Origin: Sphingobium cupriresistens
GTDB taxonomy: Bacteria > Pseudomonadota > Alphaproteobacteria > Sphingomonadales > Sphingomonadaceae
Assembly (NCBI RefSeq): GCF_004152865.1
Contig: NZ_SEOO01000027.1
Span: forward strand, 1 to 55,998
Reading direction: 5' to 3'
DNA length: 55,998 nucleotides
Shown here: piece by piece, positions 19,846-28,393 of the stretch
Position numbering within the stretch: position 1 is the first letter of the stretch
Layout: the number at the start of each line of letters is the position of its first letter
The notes under the pieces: generated by a model
Told to the model about the DNA's origin: nothing
Seen by the model: the letters and a program-made list of their open reading frames with translations, nothing else
Database searches by the model: none
Program-made: the position numbers and the translations under genes

Positions 19846-20895
19846 TCAAGGCAGCGGCATCGCCACGACCCGGTCCTTGCGCGCCGACAGTAGCGCCGCC
19901 TCGATGACTTCCTGCACCGCCACCGCTTCGTCCAGCAAAATCGGCGCGACGCTGCCGCGTGTCCATGTATCGGCCATCTGCCGATAAAATTGTTCCTGGC
20001 ATCCCCTCGTCGCCGGACGCAACGTCATCCCGCCAGCGCCGTCATATACTGCGACCGGATCGGAATCGACGCCCCACCCGGCGTCGCCCGGCCGCATCCC
20101 GCCGATCAACTGCGCCTCCTGCGGATCAATTCGTCGTTTGATCAGCGATCCTTTATCACCATGCACGGCGAAGCGCGGACTCCCGCCGCCGCCATCATCC
20201 GGCGCATTCAGGCTGGCGTGCAACAGGACGCGCATCCTTTCATAGCGCAGCACCACATGCGCCCAATCGTCCGCGCCCGATCCGGGGCGCAGCGCGACGA
20301 TATCGGCGCTCACCGCCAGCGGCCGCCCGAACAGCGCCAGCGCCTGATCGACCAGATGCGGCCCCAGGTCGAACCACACGCCCGATCCGGCCGACCCGTC
20401 CTCGCGCCAGCGGTCGCGCACTTCCGGCCGAAATCGGTCGAAATGCGACTCGAAATGCGTCACCTGACCGATTGCGCCTTCCTCTATCGCGGCCCGGATG
20501 CTGAGAAAATCGCTGTCGAACCGGCGATTGTGGAACACCGCCAATCGCCGTCCGCTGTTCCGGGCCAGCGCTGCCAGCGCCTTTGCCTCGTCCAGCGACA
20601 GGGCGAAGGGCTTGTCCACCACCACATGCTTGCCCGCCCGCAGCGCGTCCGCCGCAATCGCTGCATGTGTCGCACTCGGTGTCGCAACCACCACCGCTTG
20701 TATGGCCGGGTCGGCCAGGAGATCGGCGGTGAGCGCCACGCAGGGGATCGCCGGGTCGAGCGCCGCGACCGCCTCGGCCCGGCTGGTGACGATCGCCGCC
20801 AGTTCCAGTCCCGGCGCGGCGCGGATCAGCGGCGCATGAAAGACGCGCCCCGCCATGCCATAGCCGATCAGGCCGACCCGGATCCGCGCCGTCAA
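19846..20895 (-). CDS. Gfo/Idh/MocA family oxidoreductase
   Basis: This 349-residue protein has an N-terminal NAD(P)-binding fold (IRVGLIGYGMAGRVFHAPLI) and the catalytic Lys in GKHVVVDKPFALSLDEAK. The C-terminal dimer domain contains WFDLGPHLVDQALALFG. Members oxidise or reduce sugars and related polyols, but the substrate cannot be read from the sequence. Its start overlaps the end of the esterase gene by 4 bp. Confidence 0.9.
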   Translation of the reverse strand: MTARIRVGLIGYGMAGRVFHAPLIRAAPGLELAAIVTSRAEAVAALDPAIPCVALTADLLADPAIQAVVVATPSATHAAIAADALRAGKHVVVDKPFALSLDEAKALAALARNSGRRLAVFHNRRFDSDFLSIRAAIEEGAIGQVTHFESHFDRFRPEVRDRWREDGSAGSGVWFDLGPHLVDQALALFGRPLAVSADIVALRPGSGADDWAHVVLRYERMRVLLHASLNAPDDGGGGSPRFAVHGDKGSLIKRRIDPQEAQLIGGMRPGDAGWGVDSDPVAVYDGAGGMTLRPATRGCQEQFYRQMADTWTRGSVAPILLDEAVAVQEVIEAALLSARKDRVVAMPLP

Positions 20896-21596
20896 GATGG
20901 CAATGCCCCGGCAACCACCGGCGCCAGCTTGCCGACGATGACGGTCACGCCCTTGTCATTGGGGTGGATGCCGTCGGGCAGTTGCAGCGCCCGGTCGCCG
21001 ATCACCCCGTCCAGCATGAAGGGATAAAGCGTCGCATCATATGTGCGCGCCAGATCGGGGAAAATGGGGTTGAATGCTGCGGCATAGTCCGGCCCCATAT
21101 TGGGCGACGCCATCATGCCCGTCAGCAGCACCGGGATGCCGCGCTTCTTCAGCTCCGCCAGGATTGCGTTCAGATTGGTCCGCGTCTCGGCGGGAGCAAG
21201 CCCGCGCAGCATATCGTTGCCGCCCAGCCCCACCAGCATCAGGTCGGGCTTGCGCGGTAATCCGTCCAGTGTAAACGTCAATCTCGCCAGCCCCGCAGCA
21301 GTCGTATCGCCCGATACCCCGGCATTGACCACCCGCGCCTTCACGCCGCGCGCCTTGAGCGCCGCTTCCAGCACCGGGGCCAGCCCCTTGTTCTGGTCCA
21401 GATTATAGCCGGCATAAAGGCTGTCGCCGAACGCCACCACAAGCCGCTCGTCGACTGTCGGCGTCGCCACTATCGCCGCGTCAACCGCCTGCTTCTCATA
21501 CCCGACCGGCGCTGGCGCCGCTGCTTTATCCGAACAAGCCACCGCCAGTTGGACAATCAGCGCCAACGCCCCATATTGCATCCACCTGCCCGCCAA
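20892..21596 (-). CDS. TesA-like arylesterase / lysophospholipase L1 (SGNH hydrolase)
   Basis: This SGNH-fold esterase has block I VVAFGDSLYAGYNL (Ser), the Gly block in NAGVSGDTTAAG, the Asn block LVGLGGNDMLRG, and block V DGIHPN with the catalytic Asp and His. The N-terminus ALALIVQLAVAC-S looks like a lipoprotein signal. I chose TTG 21596 because a perfect AAGGAG lies six bases upstream; ATG 21581 and ATG 21614 are alternatives. It is divergent from a YbbA/YbbP-type ABC system, the arrangement usual for tesA-ybbAP. Confidence 0.88.
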   Translation of the reverse strand: MAGRWMQYGALALIVQLAVACSDKAAAPAPVGYEKQAVDAAIVATPTVDERLVVAFGDSLYAGYNLDQNKGLAPVLEAALKARGVKARVVNAGVSGDTTAAGLARLTFTLDGLPRKPDLMLVGLGGNDMLRGLAPAETRTNLNAILAELKKRGIPVLLTGMMASPNMGPDYAAAFNPIFPDLARTYDATLYPFMLDGVIGDRALQLPDGIHPNDKGVTVIVGKLAPVVAGALPS

Positions 21597-21608
21597 GGAG
21601 CGCTCCTT
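21595..21608. promoter_or_regulatory. Palindromic ribosome binding site AAGGAGCGCTCCTT
   Basis: This perfect 14-bp palindrome presents AAGGAG on both strands. On the plus strand it precedes the ABC ATPase ATG by 12 bases; on the minus strand it precedes the esterase TTG by 6. One short palindrome may therefore supply the ribosome site of two divergent genes. Confidence 0.6.
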
Positions 21609-21612
21609 TTCC

Positions 21613-22314
21613 ATGCATTTGCTCATCGATCCCACCACTATCGCGATCCGCGCGCAGGATGTCACCCTTTCGCTGGGAACGCGCGACGCGCCGGTGGCGA
21701 TCCTCAAGGGCGTCGACCTCACCATATTGCGCGGCGAAAGTCTGGCCATCCTGGGCGCATCTGGATCGGGCAAAAGTTCGCTGATGGCGGTGCTGTCGGG
21801 CCTGGAGCGCGCCAGCGGCGGCAGCGTCAGCGTGGGCGGCGTCGATTTCGGCGCACTGGACGAGGACGCTTTGGCCCGCGCCCGGCGTGGCCGCATCGGC
21901 ATCATTCTGCAAAGCTTTCACCTGCTCCCCACCATGACCGCGCATGAAAATGTCGCCGTGCCGCTCGAACTGTCGGGCCATGCCGATGCCTTCGATCGCG
22001 CGGCCGACGAACTGCGCGCCGTGGGCCTGGGCCATCGGCTCGACCATTATCCCGCCCAATTATCGGGCGGCGAGCAGCAGCGCGTCGCCATCGCCCGCGC
22101 CGTCGCGCCGCGCCCCACCCTGATCTTCGCCGACGAACCGACCGGCAATCTCGACGTCACGACCGGCGCCACCATCATGGACCTGTTGTTCGAACGGCGG
22201 CGGGCGGCGGGCGCGACCCTGGTCATCATCACTCATGATCCGACACTGGCCGAACGCTGCGGCCGGATCGTGGAAATGCGCGACGGCCTCATCGTCTCGG
22301 ACCGCGCCGCATGA
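21613..22314 (+). CDS. ABC transporter ATP-binding protein, YbbA/LolD-like
   Basis: This 233-residue MacB/LolD-type ATPase has Walker [11 protein letters not shown]-loop [17 protein letters not shown], signature [14 protein letters not shown], Walker [13 protein letters not shown] and the switch His in [10 protein letters not shown]. It partners the permease encoded next, whose start overlaps its stop by 4 bp. YbbAP systems work with TesA-type esterases, probably extracting lipophilic substances from the inner membrane. Confidence 0.93.
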   Translation: MHLLIDPTTIAIRAQDVTLSLGTRDAPVAILKGVDLTILRGESLAILGASGSGKSSLMAVLSGLERASGGSVSVGGVDFGALDEDALARARRGRIGIILQSFHLLPTMTAHENVAVPLELSGHADAFDRAADELRAVGLGHRLDHYPAQLSGGEQQRVAIARAVAPRPTLIFADEPTGNLDVTTGATIMDLLFERRRAAGATLVIITHDPTLAERCGRIVEMRDGLIVSDRAA

Positions 22315-24833
22315 ACGCCATCGGTTGGGGCGCAAGCTGGCGCATCGCCCGGCGCGACCTGCATCTGGGCTTTCGCGGGCTGCGGCTGCTGTTCCTCTGC
22401 CTGTTCCTGGGCGTCGCCACGCTCGCCGCGATCGGCAGCCTGACCGCCGCGATCACGCAGGAACTCAGCGATCGGGGCCGCAACTTGCTGGGCGGCGACA
22501 TCGAAATCGCCATGACCCAGCGCGAAGCGCGGCTGGGCGACAAGGAAGCCTTTCGCCAACTCGGCACGCTCAGCGAAACCATCCGCCTGCGCGCTATGGC
22601 TCAGCATGAAGGGCAGGGCAGGGGGGATGCCCCGCCTGCCGTGCTGACCGAATTGAAGGGCGTCGATGCCGTCTATCCGCTTTATGGCACGCTTGCGCTG
22701 CGGCAGGGCGCTTATCGCCCGCTCGACCCCGACCATATCCTGATCGGCGATGCCTTGGCGGAGCGGCTCGACGTCCGCCCCGGCGACCGGCTGCGCTACG
22801 GCGTCGCCAGATTCACCGTCGCGGCCATCATCGCCGACGAACCCGATCGCTTGGGCGAAGGCTTCACTCTTGGTCCGGTCGCCATCGTTTCGCTCGACGG
22901 CCTGCGCCGAACCGGCCTGATCCAGCCGGGCAGCCTCTATTCCGCCAAATATCGCATCCGCCTCGCCCCCCGTTTCGACGCCGCGACCGTGCGCGCCGAC
23001 ATGGAAAAGGCGCACGATGCCGACGGCTGGACCCTCAAGGACCGGGATCGCGCCGCGCCCGGCGCCAATCGCTTCATCGATCGAATGGGGCAGTTCCTGT
23101 CGCTGATCGGCCTCGCCGCGCTGGTCATCGCCGGCATCGGCGTCAGCAACGGCGTCGCCTCCTATCTCGCGGCCAAGCGCGGCGGCATCGCCACCTTGAA
23201 GGTGCTGGGCGCGACCGCGACCGACATCGGCCGCATCTACCGGATGCAGGTCGGCGCGGTCGCCCTGCTCGGCATCGTGACGGGCCTGATCGTCGGCGCG
23301 CTCTTGCCGCCGCTGATCGTCGCGCTGGCGGGCGACGTCCTGCCGGTCAGCCCCGGCTTCCGGCTCCACCCGCTGCCGCTATTGACCAGCGCCGCCTATG
23401 GTCTGCTGATCGCCTTCCTCTTCACCTTCCCGCCGCTCGGCCGCGCCCGCACCCAGCCGGCCGCCGCTATCTTCCGCGGCGCGGTGGAAAGCGGTAGCGG
23501 TACCGACCGGCGCAGCCTGGCCGCCATGGCCGGAGCGGGCGCGCTGCTGGTCGCCTTGGCGCTGCTGACCGCGCGCGAACCGCTCTTCTCCGCCGCCGTG
23601 CTCGGCGCGACGGCCGCCGTCCTGCTGCTGCTGCTCGGCCTCGGCTGGGCCGTCCGCCGCCTCGCCCTCATCGCTCCGCGCCCGCGTCGTCCGCTGCTCC
23701 GCCTCGCCGTCGCCAATCTCCATCGCCCCGGCGCGCAGACCGCCGCGCTCATCGTCGCGCTCGGCCTCGCGCTCACCCTGTTTGTGACGCTGGCGGGTAT
23801 CCAGACCAGCCTCGACAGCGAAATCCGCAACGTCGTGCCGGAAAAAGCGCCCAACCAGTTCGTCCTCGACATCCCCTCGGCGCAGGTCGGCCGCTTCCGC
23901 ACCATCGCGATGCGCCAAGCGCCCGAAGCGGAGCTTAACATCGTCCCGTCGCTGCGCGGCACGATCGTCGCCTATGGCGCTCAGCGCGTCGCCGACCTCA
24001 AGGAACTACCCGAAGGCGCCTGGTTTCTGCGCGGCGAACGCGGCGTCACCTACAGCGCCGTCCTGCCGCAGGGCAGCGATCTGACCGCCGGTCAATGGTG
24101 GCCGCGCGACTATGCCGGCCCGCCGCTCGTCTCGCTTGATGAGGAAGCGGCGAAGGTCATGAATATCGGCATCGGTGACACGCTGACCGTCAGCATATTG
24201 GGGCGTGAGATCACGGCGCGCATCGCGTCGCTGCGCAAGGTCAACTGGGACACGATGGGCTTCAACTATATATTGGTTTTTTCGCCCAACGCGCTGGCCG
24301 CAGCACCCCATAGCATGACCGCGACCATCACCATGGACCCCGGCCGCGACGGCGGCATGACCCGCGCGCTGCTGTCGGCCTTCCCCGGCATATCGGTGAT
24401 CGCGGTCGGCGACGTCATCGATCAGGTCGGCACGATCATGACCCAGATGTCGCGCGCGATCGTTGCCGCCGCCTCGGTGGCGATCCTCGCGGGCATCGCC
24501 GTGCTGGTCGGCGCGATCGCCGCCTCGCGCCAGGCGCGCAGCTATGACAGCGTCATCCTGAAGACGCTGGGCGCGACCCGCTGGCAGATATTGGGCGGCC
24601 AGGCGCTTGAATATGGCCTGCTCGCGTCCATGCTGGCGCTCGTCGCGCTGGCGCTCGGCACGACCGCCGCCTGGTTCGTCATCGTGCGCATCTTCGACTT
24701 CACCTGGTCGCCCGACTGGGCAGTGGTGCTGGCGACGCTGGGCGGCGGCGCGCTGCTGACTTTGGGCATCGGTCTTGCCGGGGCCATCCCGCTCATGTCG
24801 GTCCGCCCGGCGCGCGCGCTGCGGCAGTTGTAG
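22311..24833 (+). CDS. FtsX-like ABC permease, YbbP-like
   Basis: This 840-residue membrane protein has two FtsX-type domains. The first transmembrane helix is at about residues 20-45 (LRLLFLCLFLGVATLAAIG), the core helices of the first half at about 260-370 (LIGLAALVIAGIGVSNGVASYL, GIATLKVLGATATDIGRIY), and a second set is at 710-830 (SVAILAGIAVLVGAIAASRQ, SVILKTLGATRWQILGGQALEYG). The architecture is that of YbbP, the partner of the preceding ATPase. Confidence 0.92.
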   Translation: MNAIGWGASWRIARRDLHLGFRGLRLLFLCLFLGVATLAAIGSLTAAITQELSDRGRNLLGGDIEIAMTQREARLGDKEAFRQLGTLSETIRLRAMAQHEGQGRGDAPPAVLTELKGVDAVYPLYGTLALRQGAYRPLDPDHILIGDALAERLDVRPGDRLRYGVARFTVAAIIADEPDRLGEGFTLGPVAIVSLDGLRRTGLIQPGSLYSAKYRIRLAPRFDAATVRADMEKAHDADGWTLKDRDRAAPGANRFIDRMGQFLSLIGLAALVIAGIGVSNGVASYLAAKRGGIATLKVLGATATDIGRIYRMQVGAVALLGIVTGLIVGALLPPLIVALAGDVLPVSPGFRLHPLPLLTSAAYGLLIAFLFTFPPLGRARTQPAAAIFRGAVESGSGTDRRSLAAMAGAGALLVALALLTAREPLFSAAVLGATAAVLLLLLGLGWAVRRLALIAPRPRRPLLRLAVANLHRPGAQTAALIVALGLALTLFVTLAGIQTSLDSEIRNVVPEKAPNQFVLDIPSAQVGRFRTIAMRQAPEAELNIVPSLRGTIVAYGAQRVADLKELPEGAWFLRGERGVTYSAVLPQGSDLTAGQWWPRDYAGPPLVSLDEEAAKVMNIGIGDTLTVSILGREITARIASLRKVNWDTMGFNYILVFSPNALAAAPHSMTATITMDPGRDGGMTRALLSAFPGISVIAVGDVIDQVGTIMTQMSRAIVAAASVAILAGIAVLVGAIAASRQARSYDSVILKTLGATRWQILGGQALEYGLLASMLALVALALGTTAAWFVIVRIFDFTWSPDWAVVLATLGGGALLTLGIGLAGAIPLMSVRPARALRQL

Positions 24834-24947
24834 CGGCCTGACCTGCGGCAAACGGCAGAGCGCACGGCCAGGCTTTGCGCTCTTGGCGCATAGTGCCGCG
24901 CGCACCGGATATCCTGCCCCCTTCCATTCTCTCCAAGGAGGGTCGGC

Positions 24948-25673
24948 ATGACCAGCACCGCAACCCAAACCCGCACCCGTTCCTTCATCGACCTGCGCGC
25001 CTGGGCGGCCGATGCGCGTCCCGCCACGCCGTCGGCCGATCCCTTCCTGACCGCGCGCGCAGACCTGCCGCTGGCGGACGGGCCGATCAGCGTCGGCCTC
25101 ATCGCGCTGCCGCAGGGGGCGGGCGAAGTAACGCTGCTGCCCGCCGAAGAATTTATCATCGTGGAATCTGGCGCGTTGCGCATCGAACAGAGCGGCGCCA
25201 GCATCGCTCTGGCCGAAGGCGCCAGCATGCTCCTGCGCGACGGCGCGGCCTTCACCTGGTCTGCGCAAGCCGACACCCGCCTGCTGTTCATGCGCCGCCG
25301 CGGCGGTCCGGCCGGCGACGGCGCGATCATCCCGGTCGACACCGACGCCCCGCTCGAACCTTCAGGTGCGCCTTTGGCCGAACTGCTGGTCGGCCCGACG
25401 CCGCAATGCCGCAACCATGGCGATTACAAGTCGTCGGATGGCGAACTCATGGTCGGCACCTGGGATTCGACACCCTATTATCGGCGCGCCATGGCCTATC
25501 GCCATTATGAACTCATGTATCTGCTCGACGGCGGCGTTACCTTCATCGACGCAGCCGGAACCGAAGGCACGTTCGTCAAGGAGGACATCTTTCTGGTGGA
25601 ACAGGGCGCCAGTTGCAGCTGGGACAGCCAGGTCCATGTGAAGAAAGTCTATTGCATCTACCGCCCGGCCTGA
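24948..25673 (+). CDS. Two-cupin-domain protein (DUF861-like)
   Basis: This 241-residue protein contains two cupin halves: ALPQGAGEVTLLPAEEFIIVESG at about residues 50-75, and YRRAMAYRHYELMYLLDGGVTFID at about 180-205. The second is closer to the (S)-ureidoglycine aminohydrolase/EutQ-like DUF861 type. No enzymatic function can be assigned. It follows the permease gene after 114 bp and may be a separate unit. The ATG at 24948 is preceded by AAGGAGG. Confidence 0.75.
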   Translation: MTSTATQTRTRSFIDLRAWAADARPATPSADPFLTARADLPLADGPISVGLIALPQGAGEVTLLPAEEFIIVESGALRIEQSGASIALAEGASMLLRDGAAFTWSAQADTRLLFMRRRGGPAGDGAIIPVDTDAPLEPSGAPLAELLVGPTPQCRNHGDYKSSDGELMVGTWDSTPYYRRAMAYRHYELMYLLDGGVTFIDAAGTEGTFVKEDIFLVEQGASCSWDSQVHVKKVYCIYRPA

Positions 25674-25702
25674 AACGCCTCGCGGCGTTCGCTAAACATC
25701 AA

Positions 25703-25724
25703 TGTTCCCGCGCAGGCGGGAACA
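25703..25724. repeat. REP-like palindrome at a convergent gene junction
   Basis: TGTTCCCGC-N4-GCGGGAACA is a perfect 9-bp stem between the converging cupin and copD genes. A related sequence occurs at 31957-31978. It probably serves as a bidirectional terminator or RNA-stabilising hairpin. Confidence 0.75.
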
Positions 25725-25737
25725 CGCTATTCTATAT

Positions 25738-26601
25738 TCACCCCATCGGATCGAGCGTCCCCAGCCAGCCCACCAGCCCGATAATGGCTACAGCCGCGCT
25801 TGTTTCCACCAGCAGCGACAGCCGCAGATGCGCGATCGCGCGTTGCGGGGTCCCGCTCTCCAGCATCGGCGTCAGGCGCCAGCGGTTCAGTCCCGCCAGC
25901 CCCAGCATCACCCCGAACAGCGCCAGCTTGGCGCCCAGCAGCCAGCCATAAAGGCTCCCCGCCAGCTCCGGCAATTGCGCCAGCCCCACGATCATCGCGC
26001 CATTGATCGCTCCACTGACCAGCAACGTGCCGACGATCAGCGTTCCCATCAGGGCGAAGCGCGATAGCATCTTGGCCACGCGCCGTATCGCCGCCGTCGT
26101 CGGCCGCAGCGTCAGCACGGCATGGCACAACACCACCAGCGCGCCGATCCACCCCGCCGCCGCCCAGATGTGGGCGATATCGGCGACGCGATGGACAGTC
26201 CCGGCGATATCCTCGGTCGCCCCCGCATGGCCGGTCCAGGCCAGCGTCGCCGCCGCGACGGCAGCGGCTACTAACGTCAGTCGCGGGCGGTTCAAGCCCG
26301 TAAAAACCAGCGCCAGCAACAGCGCGCCACCACGCACCGTCAGCACCGGGCCGATCGGCGTCATGGTCAACAAAATCTGCGCGCTGACCCAATCCGGGGC
26401 CGTGATCGGCGTGCCGGTCATCGCGGCGACGCTCGCCATCAGCCACAGCGCGGACAGCGCTATGCCCCCCAGCGCCAGCGCCACTAACACACGCCGGTCC
26501 CCCGCCATGCCCATCACCCACCAGAACAGCGGCAGTCCCATGAGCAGGGCAAGGTCGATCATCAGCGCAAACCGCGCGCCGATCAAAGCCCCTTCGATCA
26601 T
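25738..26601 (-). CDS. copD: Copper resistance protein CopD (inner-membrane)
   Basis: This 287-residue polytopic membrane protein of the CopD/YebZ family has about eight hydrophobic segments. Family features include conserved His residues in helices (WTGHAGATEDIAG and VHRVADIAHIWAAAGWIGALVVLCHAVL). It is thought to move copper across the inner membrane in concert with CopC. Its ATG overlaps the copC stop (TAATG). Confidence 0.9.
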   Translation of the reverse strand: MIEGALIGARFALMIDLALLMGLPLFWWVMGMAGDRRVLVALALGGIALSALWLMASVAAMTGTPITAPDWVSAQILLTMTPIGPVLTVRGGALLLALVFTGLNRPRLTLVAAAVAAATLAWTGHAGATEDIAGTVHRVADIAHIWAAAGWIGALVVLCHAVLTLRPTTAAIRRVAKMLSRFALMGTLIVGTLLVSGAINGAMIVGLAQLPELAGSLYGWLLGAKLALFGVMLGLAGLNRWRLTPMLESGTPQRAIAHLRLSLLVETSAAVAIIGLVGWLGTLDPMG

Positions 26602-26972
26602 TACTTGACCTTGAAGCTGTAGCCGCCTTCCATCTTATGTTGGTCCGCGCCCACGATATGCCATTTCAAGTCATAGCTGCCGGCGGGCAGGGCGCGGGGA
26701 AAGGTCAGCGTCATGGTCTTGCCCTCGATCGCGGTCTTGAAACCCTTGATTGGCATGGCGGGATGGTCGCTCATGCCGGGCATCCCGGTCATCACCAGTT
26801 CAGCGCCGCTCATCGGCGCCAGGAAAGTCTCGGAAAAAGTAAGCACCAGCTTGGTCGGCTTGGCCACGGTCGCATTGGCGGCAGGGGTGGACGACAACAG
26901 CTTGCTGTGCGCGCTCGCAACGCCCGGCAGGGCCAGCGCGAAAGCGGCGACGGTCAGGAAATAACGGTTCAT
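26601..26972 (-). CDS. copC: Periplasmic copper-binding protein CopC
   Basis: This 123-residue exported protein has a signal peptide ending near VASA, followed by HSKLLSSTPAANATV, whose N-terminal His after cleavage is the Cu(II) ligand in CopC proteins. Further features are LVLTFSETFLAPMSGAELVM and the terminal GSYDLKWHIVGADQHKMEGGYSF, with a His ligand. It heads the leftward copCD operon, divergent from the regulatory and copAB genes. Confidence 0.92.
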   Translation of the reverse strand: MNRYFLTVAAFALALPGVASAHSKLLSSTPAANATVAKPTKLVLTFSETFLAPMSGAELVMTGMPGMSDHPAMPIKGFKTAIEGKTMTLTFPRALPAGSYDLKWHIVGADQHKMEGGYSFKVK

Positions 26973-27001
26973 GGCAATGTCTCCAACAAGGGGCGTCAGG
27001 G

Positions 27002-27052
27002 GGAATTACGCATGGACTTGCCGGACCCCTCGACCCATGCGCATAATTTTCC
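27002..27052. promoter_or_regulatory. Imperfect dyad in the copC / sensor intergenic region
   Basis: GGAATTACGCATGG (27002-27015) and the reverse complement of 27035-27052 share GGAA, TTA and CGCATGG with small gaps. The dyad is centred between the divergent copCD and sensor-sigma-copAB transcripts, a natural place for a shared promoter or operator. Which regulator binds it is not visible. Confidence 0.35.
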
Positions 27053-27114
27053 GCTTCATCCGATGAGGGATGCACGTCCCCCGCGCGTATGCGGGAATGC
27101 GGATGGAGATGATG

Positions 27115-27375
27115 ATGACCGATCTGGATCAGTTGCTGGCGACGGCGAGGGCGGTGCCGACCGATGCGCGGCTGGCGGACATGGATGCTGCCGTGATGGG
27201 CGGACTTGCCCACAGGCGGGACCAGATGACGGCGCGGCGCAGCCTGATGCTGGCGGGCCTGCTGGCGGTTGGCATCGGCTGGGTCGGCAGCATCGTGCCC
27301 GCCGCACCCGCGCAAGCTGCGCCCATGCCGATCGGCATGTCCGACTATGCGCCATCGCGCCTGCTCGGCCAATGA
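27115..27375 (+). CDS. CnrY-like anti-sigma membrane protein (inferred)
   Basis: This 86-residue protein has a cytoplasmic N-terminus (MTDLDQLLATARAVPTDARLADMDAAVMGGLAHR), one transmembrane helix (SLMLAGLLAVGIGWVGSIV) and a short periplasmic tail. The size and topology fit anti-sigma proteins of the CnrY/NccY kind, and the gene order Y-X-H matches cnrYXH. The start follows GGAG by six bases; it overlaps the next gene by 4 bp. The assignment rests mainly on context and topology. Confidence 0.6.
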   Translation: MTDLDQLLATARAVPTDARLADMDAAVMGGLAHRRDQMTARRSLMLAGLLAVGIGWVGSIVPAAPAQAAPMPIGMSDYAPSRLLGQ

Positions 27376-27809
27376 CCCTGCGCCGCTACGCGCTGGTCGC
27401 GCTGGTCGCTTTCGCCGCCGCGCTGGCGGCGGTGCTGGTCGCACGCACCTGGCTCGCACCCACGCCGCGTGTGGAAAGCGAAGTCCACGCCCTGCTGCAC
27501 CAGCGGATGACGCTCGACGCCGCGCAGGAACAGCGCATTCACGCCCTGGAGGCTGCCTTCGCCCAGCGCCGCGAAGCACTGGAGGCGGAAATGCGCGCCG
27601 ACAATGAACGGCTCGCCGCCGCGATAGAGGGCGAACATGGCTATGGCCCCAAAGTGGCCGAAGCGGTCGACCGCTCGCATCATGTCATGGGGCAACTGCA
27701 AAAGGAAACGCTCCAGCACATCTTCGCGATGCGCGGCGTGCTGCGACCCGATCAGGCGGCGCAATTCGACGCCGCCATCGTCAAGGCGCTGACCCAGCCC
27801 GCCCGGTGA
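27372..27809 (+). CDS. Periplasmic heavy-metal sensor (CnrX/Metal_resist family)
   Basis: This 145-residue protein has an N-terminal membrane anchor (YALVALVAFAAALAAVLVA) and a mostly helical periplasmic domain with ESEVHALLHQRMTLDAAQEQRIHALEA, an E/H-rich pattern like CnrX. Later come a His pair (SHHVMGQLQKETLQHIFAMRGVL) and a C-terminal helix. Such proteins bind a metal ion and release the membrane anti-sigma factor. Genes on both sides are linked by 4-bp overlaps. Confidence 0.8.
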   Translation: MTLRRYALVALVAFAAALAAVLVARTWLAPTPRVESEVHALLHQRMTLDAAQEQRIHALEAAFAQRREALEAEMRADNERLAAAIEGEHGYGPKVAEAVDRSHHVMGQLQKETLQHIFAMRGVLRPDQAAQFDAAIVKALTQPAR

Positions 27810-28369
27810 GTGCGGCCGACTCCGAACCCGACGACCGGACGCTTGCTACCCGCGCGCTGGCGGGGCATCAGTCCGCCTATGGCGCGTTGATGGCGCGCCA
27901 CCGCGACGCCGTCTGGCGCCTCGCTCGCGGCCATGTCGGCGATGGCGATGAGGCGCTCGACATCACGCAGGAAACCTTCGTCGCCGCTTTCGCCGCGCTC
28001 GCCCGCTATGATGGCGCGCGCCCGTTCCGCGTCTGGATCGCGCGCATCGCGCTCAACAAATGCCGCGACTGGGCGCGTCGCCGAACGGTGCGGCGCTTCT
28101 TCGCCTTCGCCAAACCGCTCGACGACGCGCTCGATATCGCCGCGCCCGACGCCACGCCGGAGGAAGCCGCCCATTCCCATCGCGAAGTCGCGCGCATCAA
28201 CGCCGCCATCGCCAGCCTGCCCGCCAATCTCAAGGACGTGCTCCTTCTGCGCACCATCGAACAGATGAGCCAGGCGGACGCGGCGCAGGTGTTGGGCATC
28301 ACCGAAAAAGCGGTCGAAACCCGCCTCTACCGCGCCCGCGCAAAATTGACCGAAATTTTGAGGGATTAG
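27806..28369 (+). CDS. ECF RNA polymerase sigma factor, CnrH-like
   Basis: This 187-residue ECF sigma factor starts at GTG 27806, inside the sensor stop. Region 2 contains GDEALDITQETFVAAFAALARYDGARPFRVWIARIALNKCRDWARR. Region 4 is INAAIASLPANLKDVLLLRTIEQMSQADAAQVLGITEKAVETRLYRARAKL. Together with the two preceding genes it forms a CnrYXH-like signal module. From position it should control copAB and perhaps copCD; this is inference. Confidence 0.9.
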   Translation: MSAADSEPDDRTLATRALAGHQSAYGALMARHRDAVWRLARGHVGDGDEALDITQETFVAAFAALARYDGARPFRVWIARIALNKCRDWARRRTVRRFFAFAKPLDDALDIAAPDATPEEAAHSHREVARINAAIASLPANLKDVLLLRTIEQMSQADAAQVLGITEKAVETRLYRARAKLTEILRD

Positions 28370-28393
28370 CCGCCCACCCGCGTATGACAGGGC

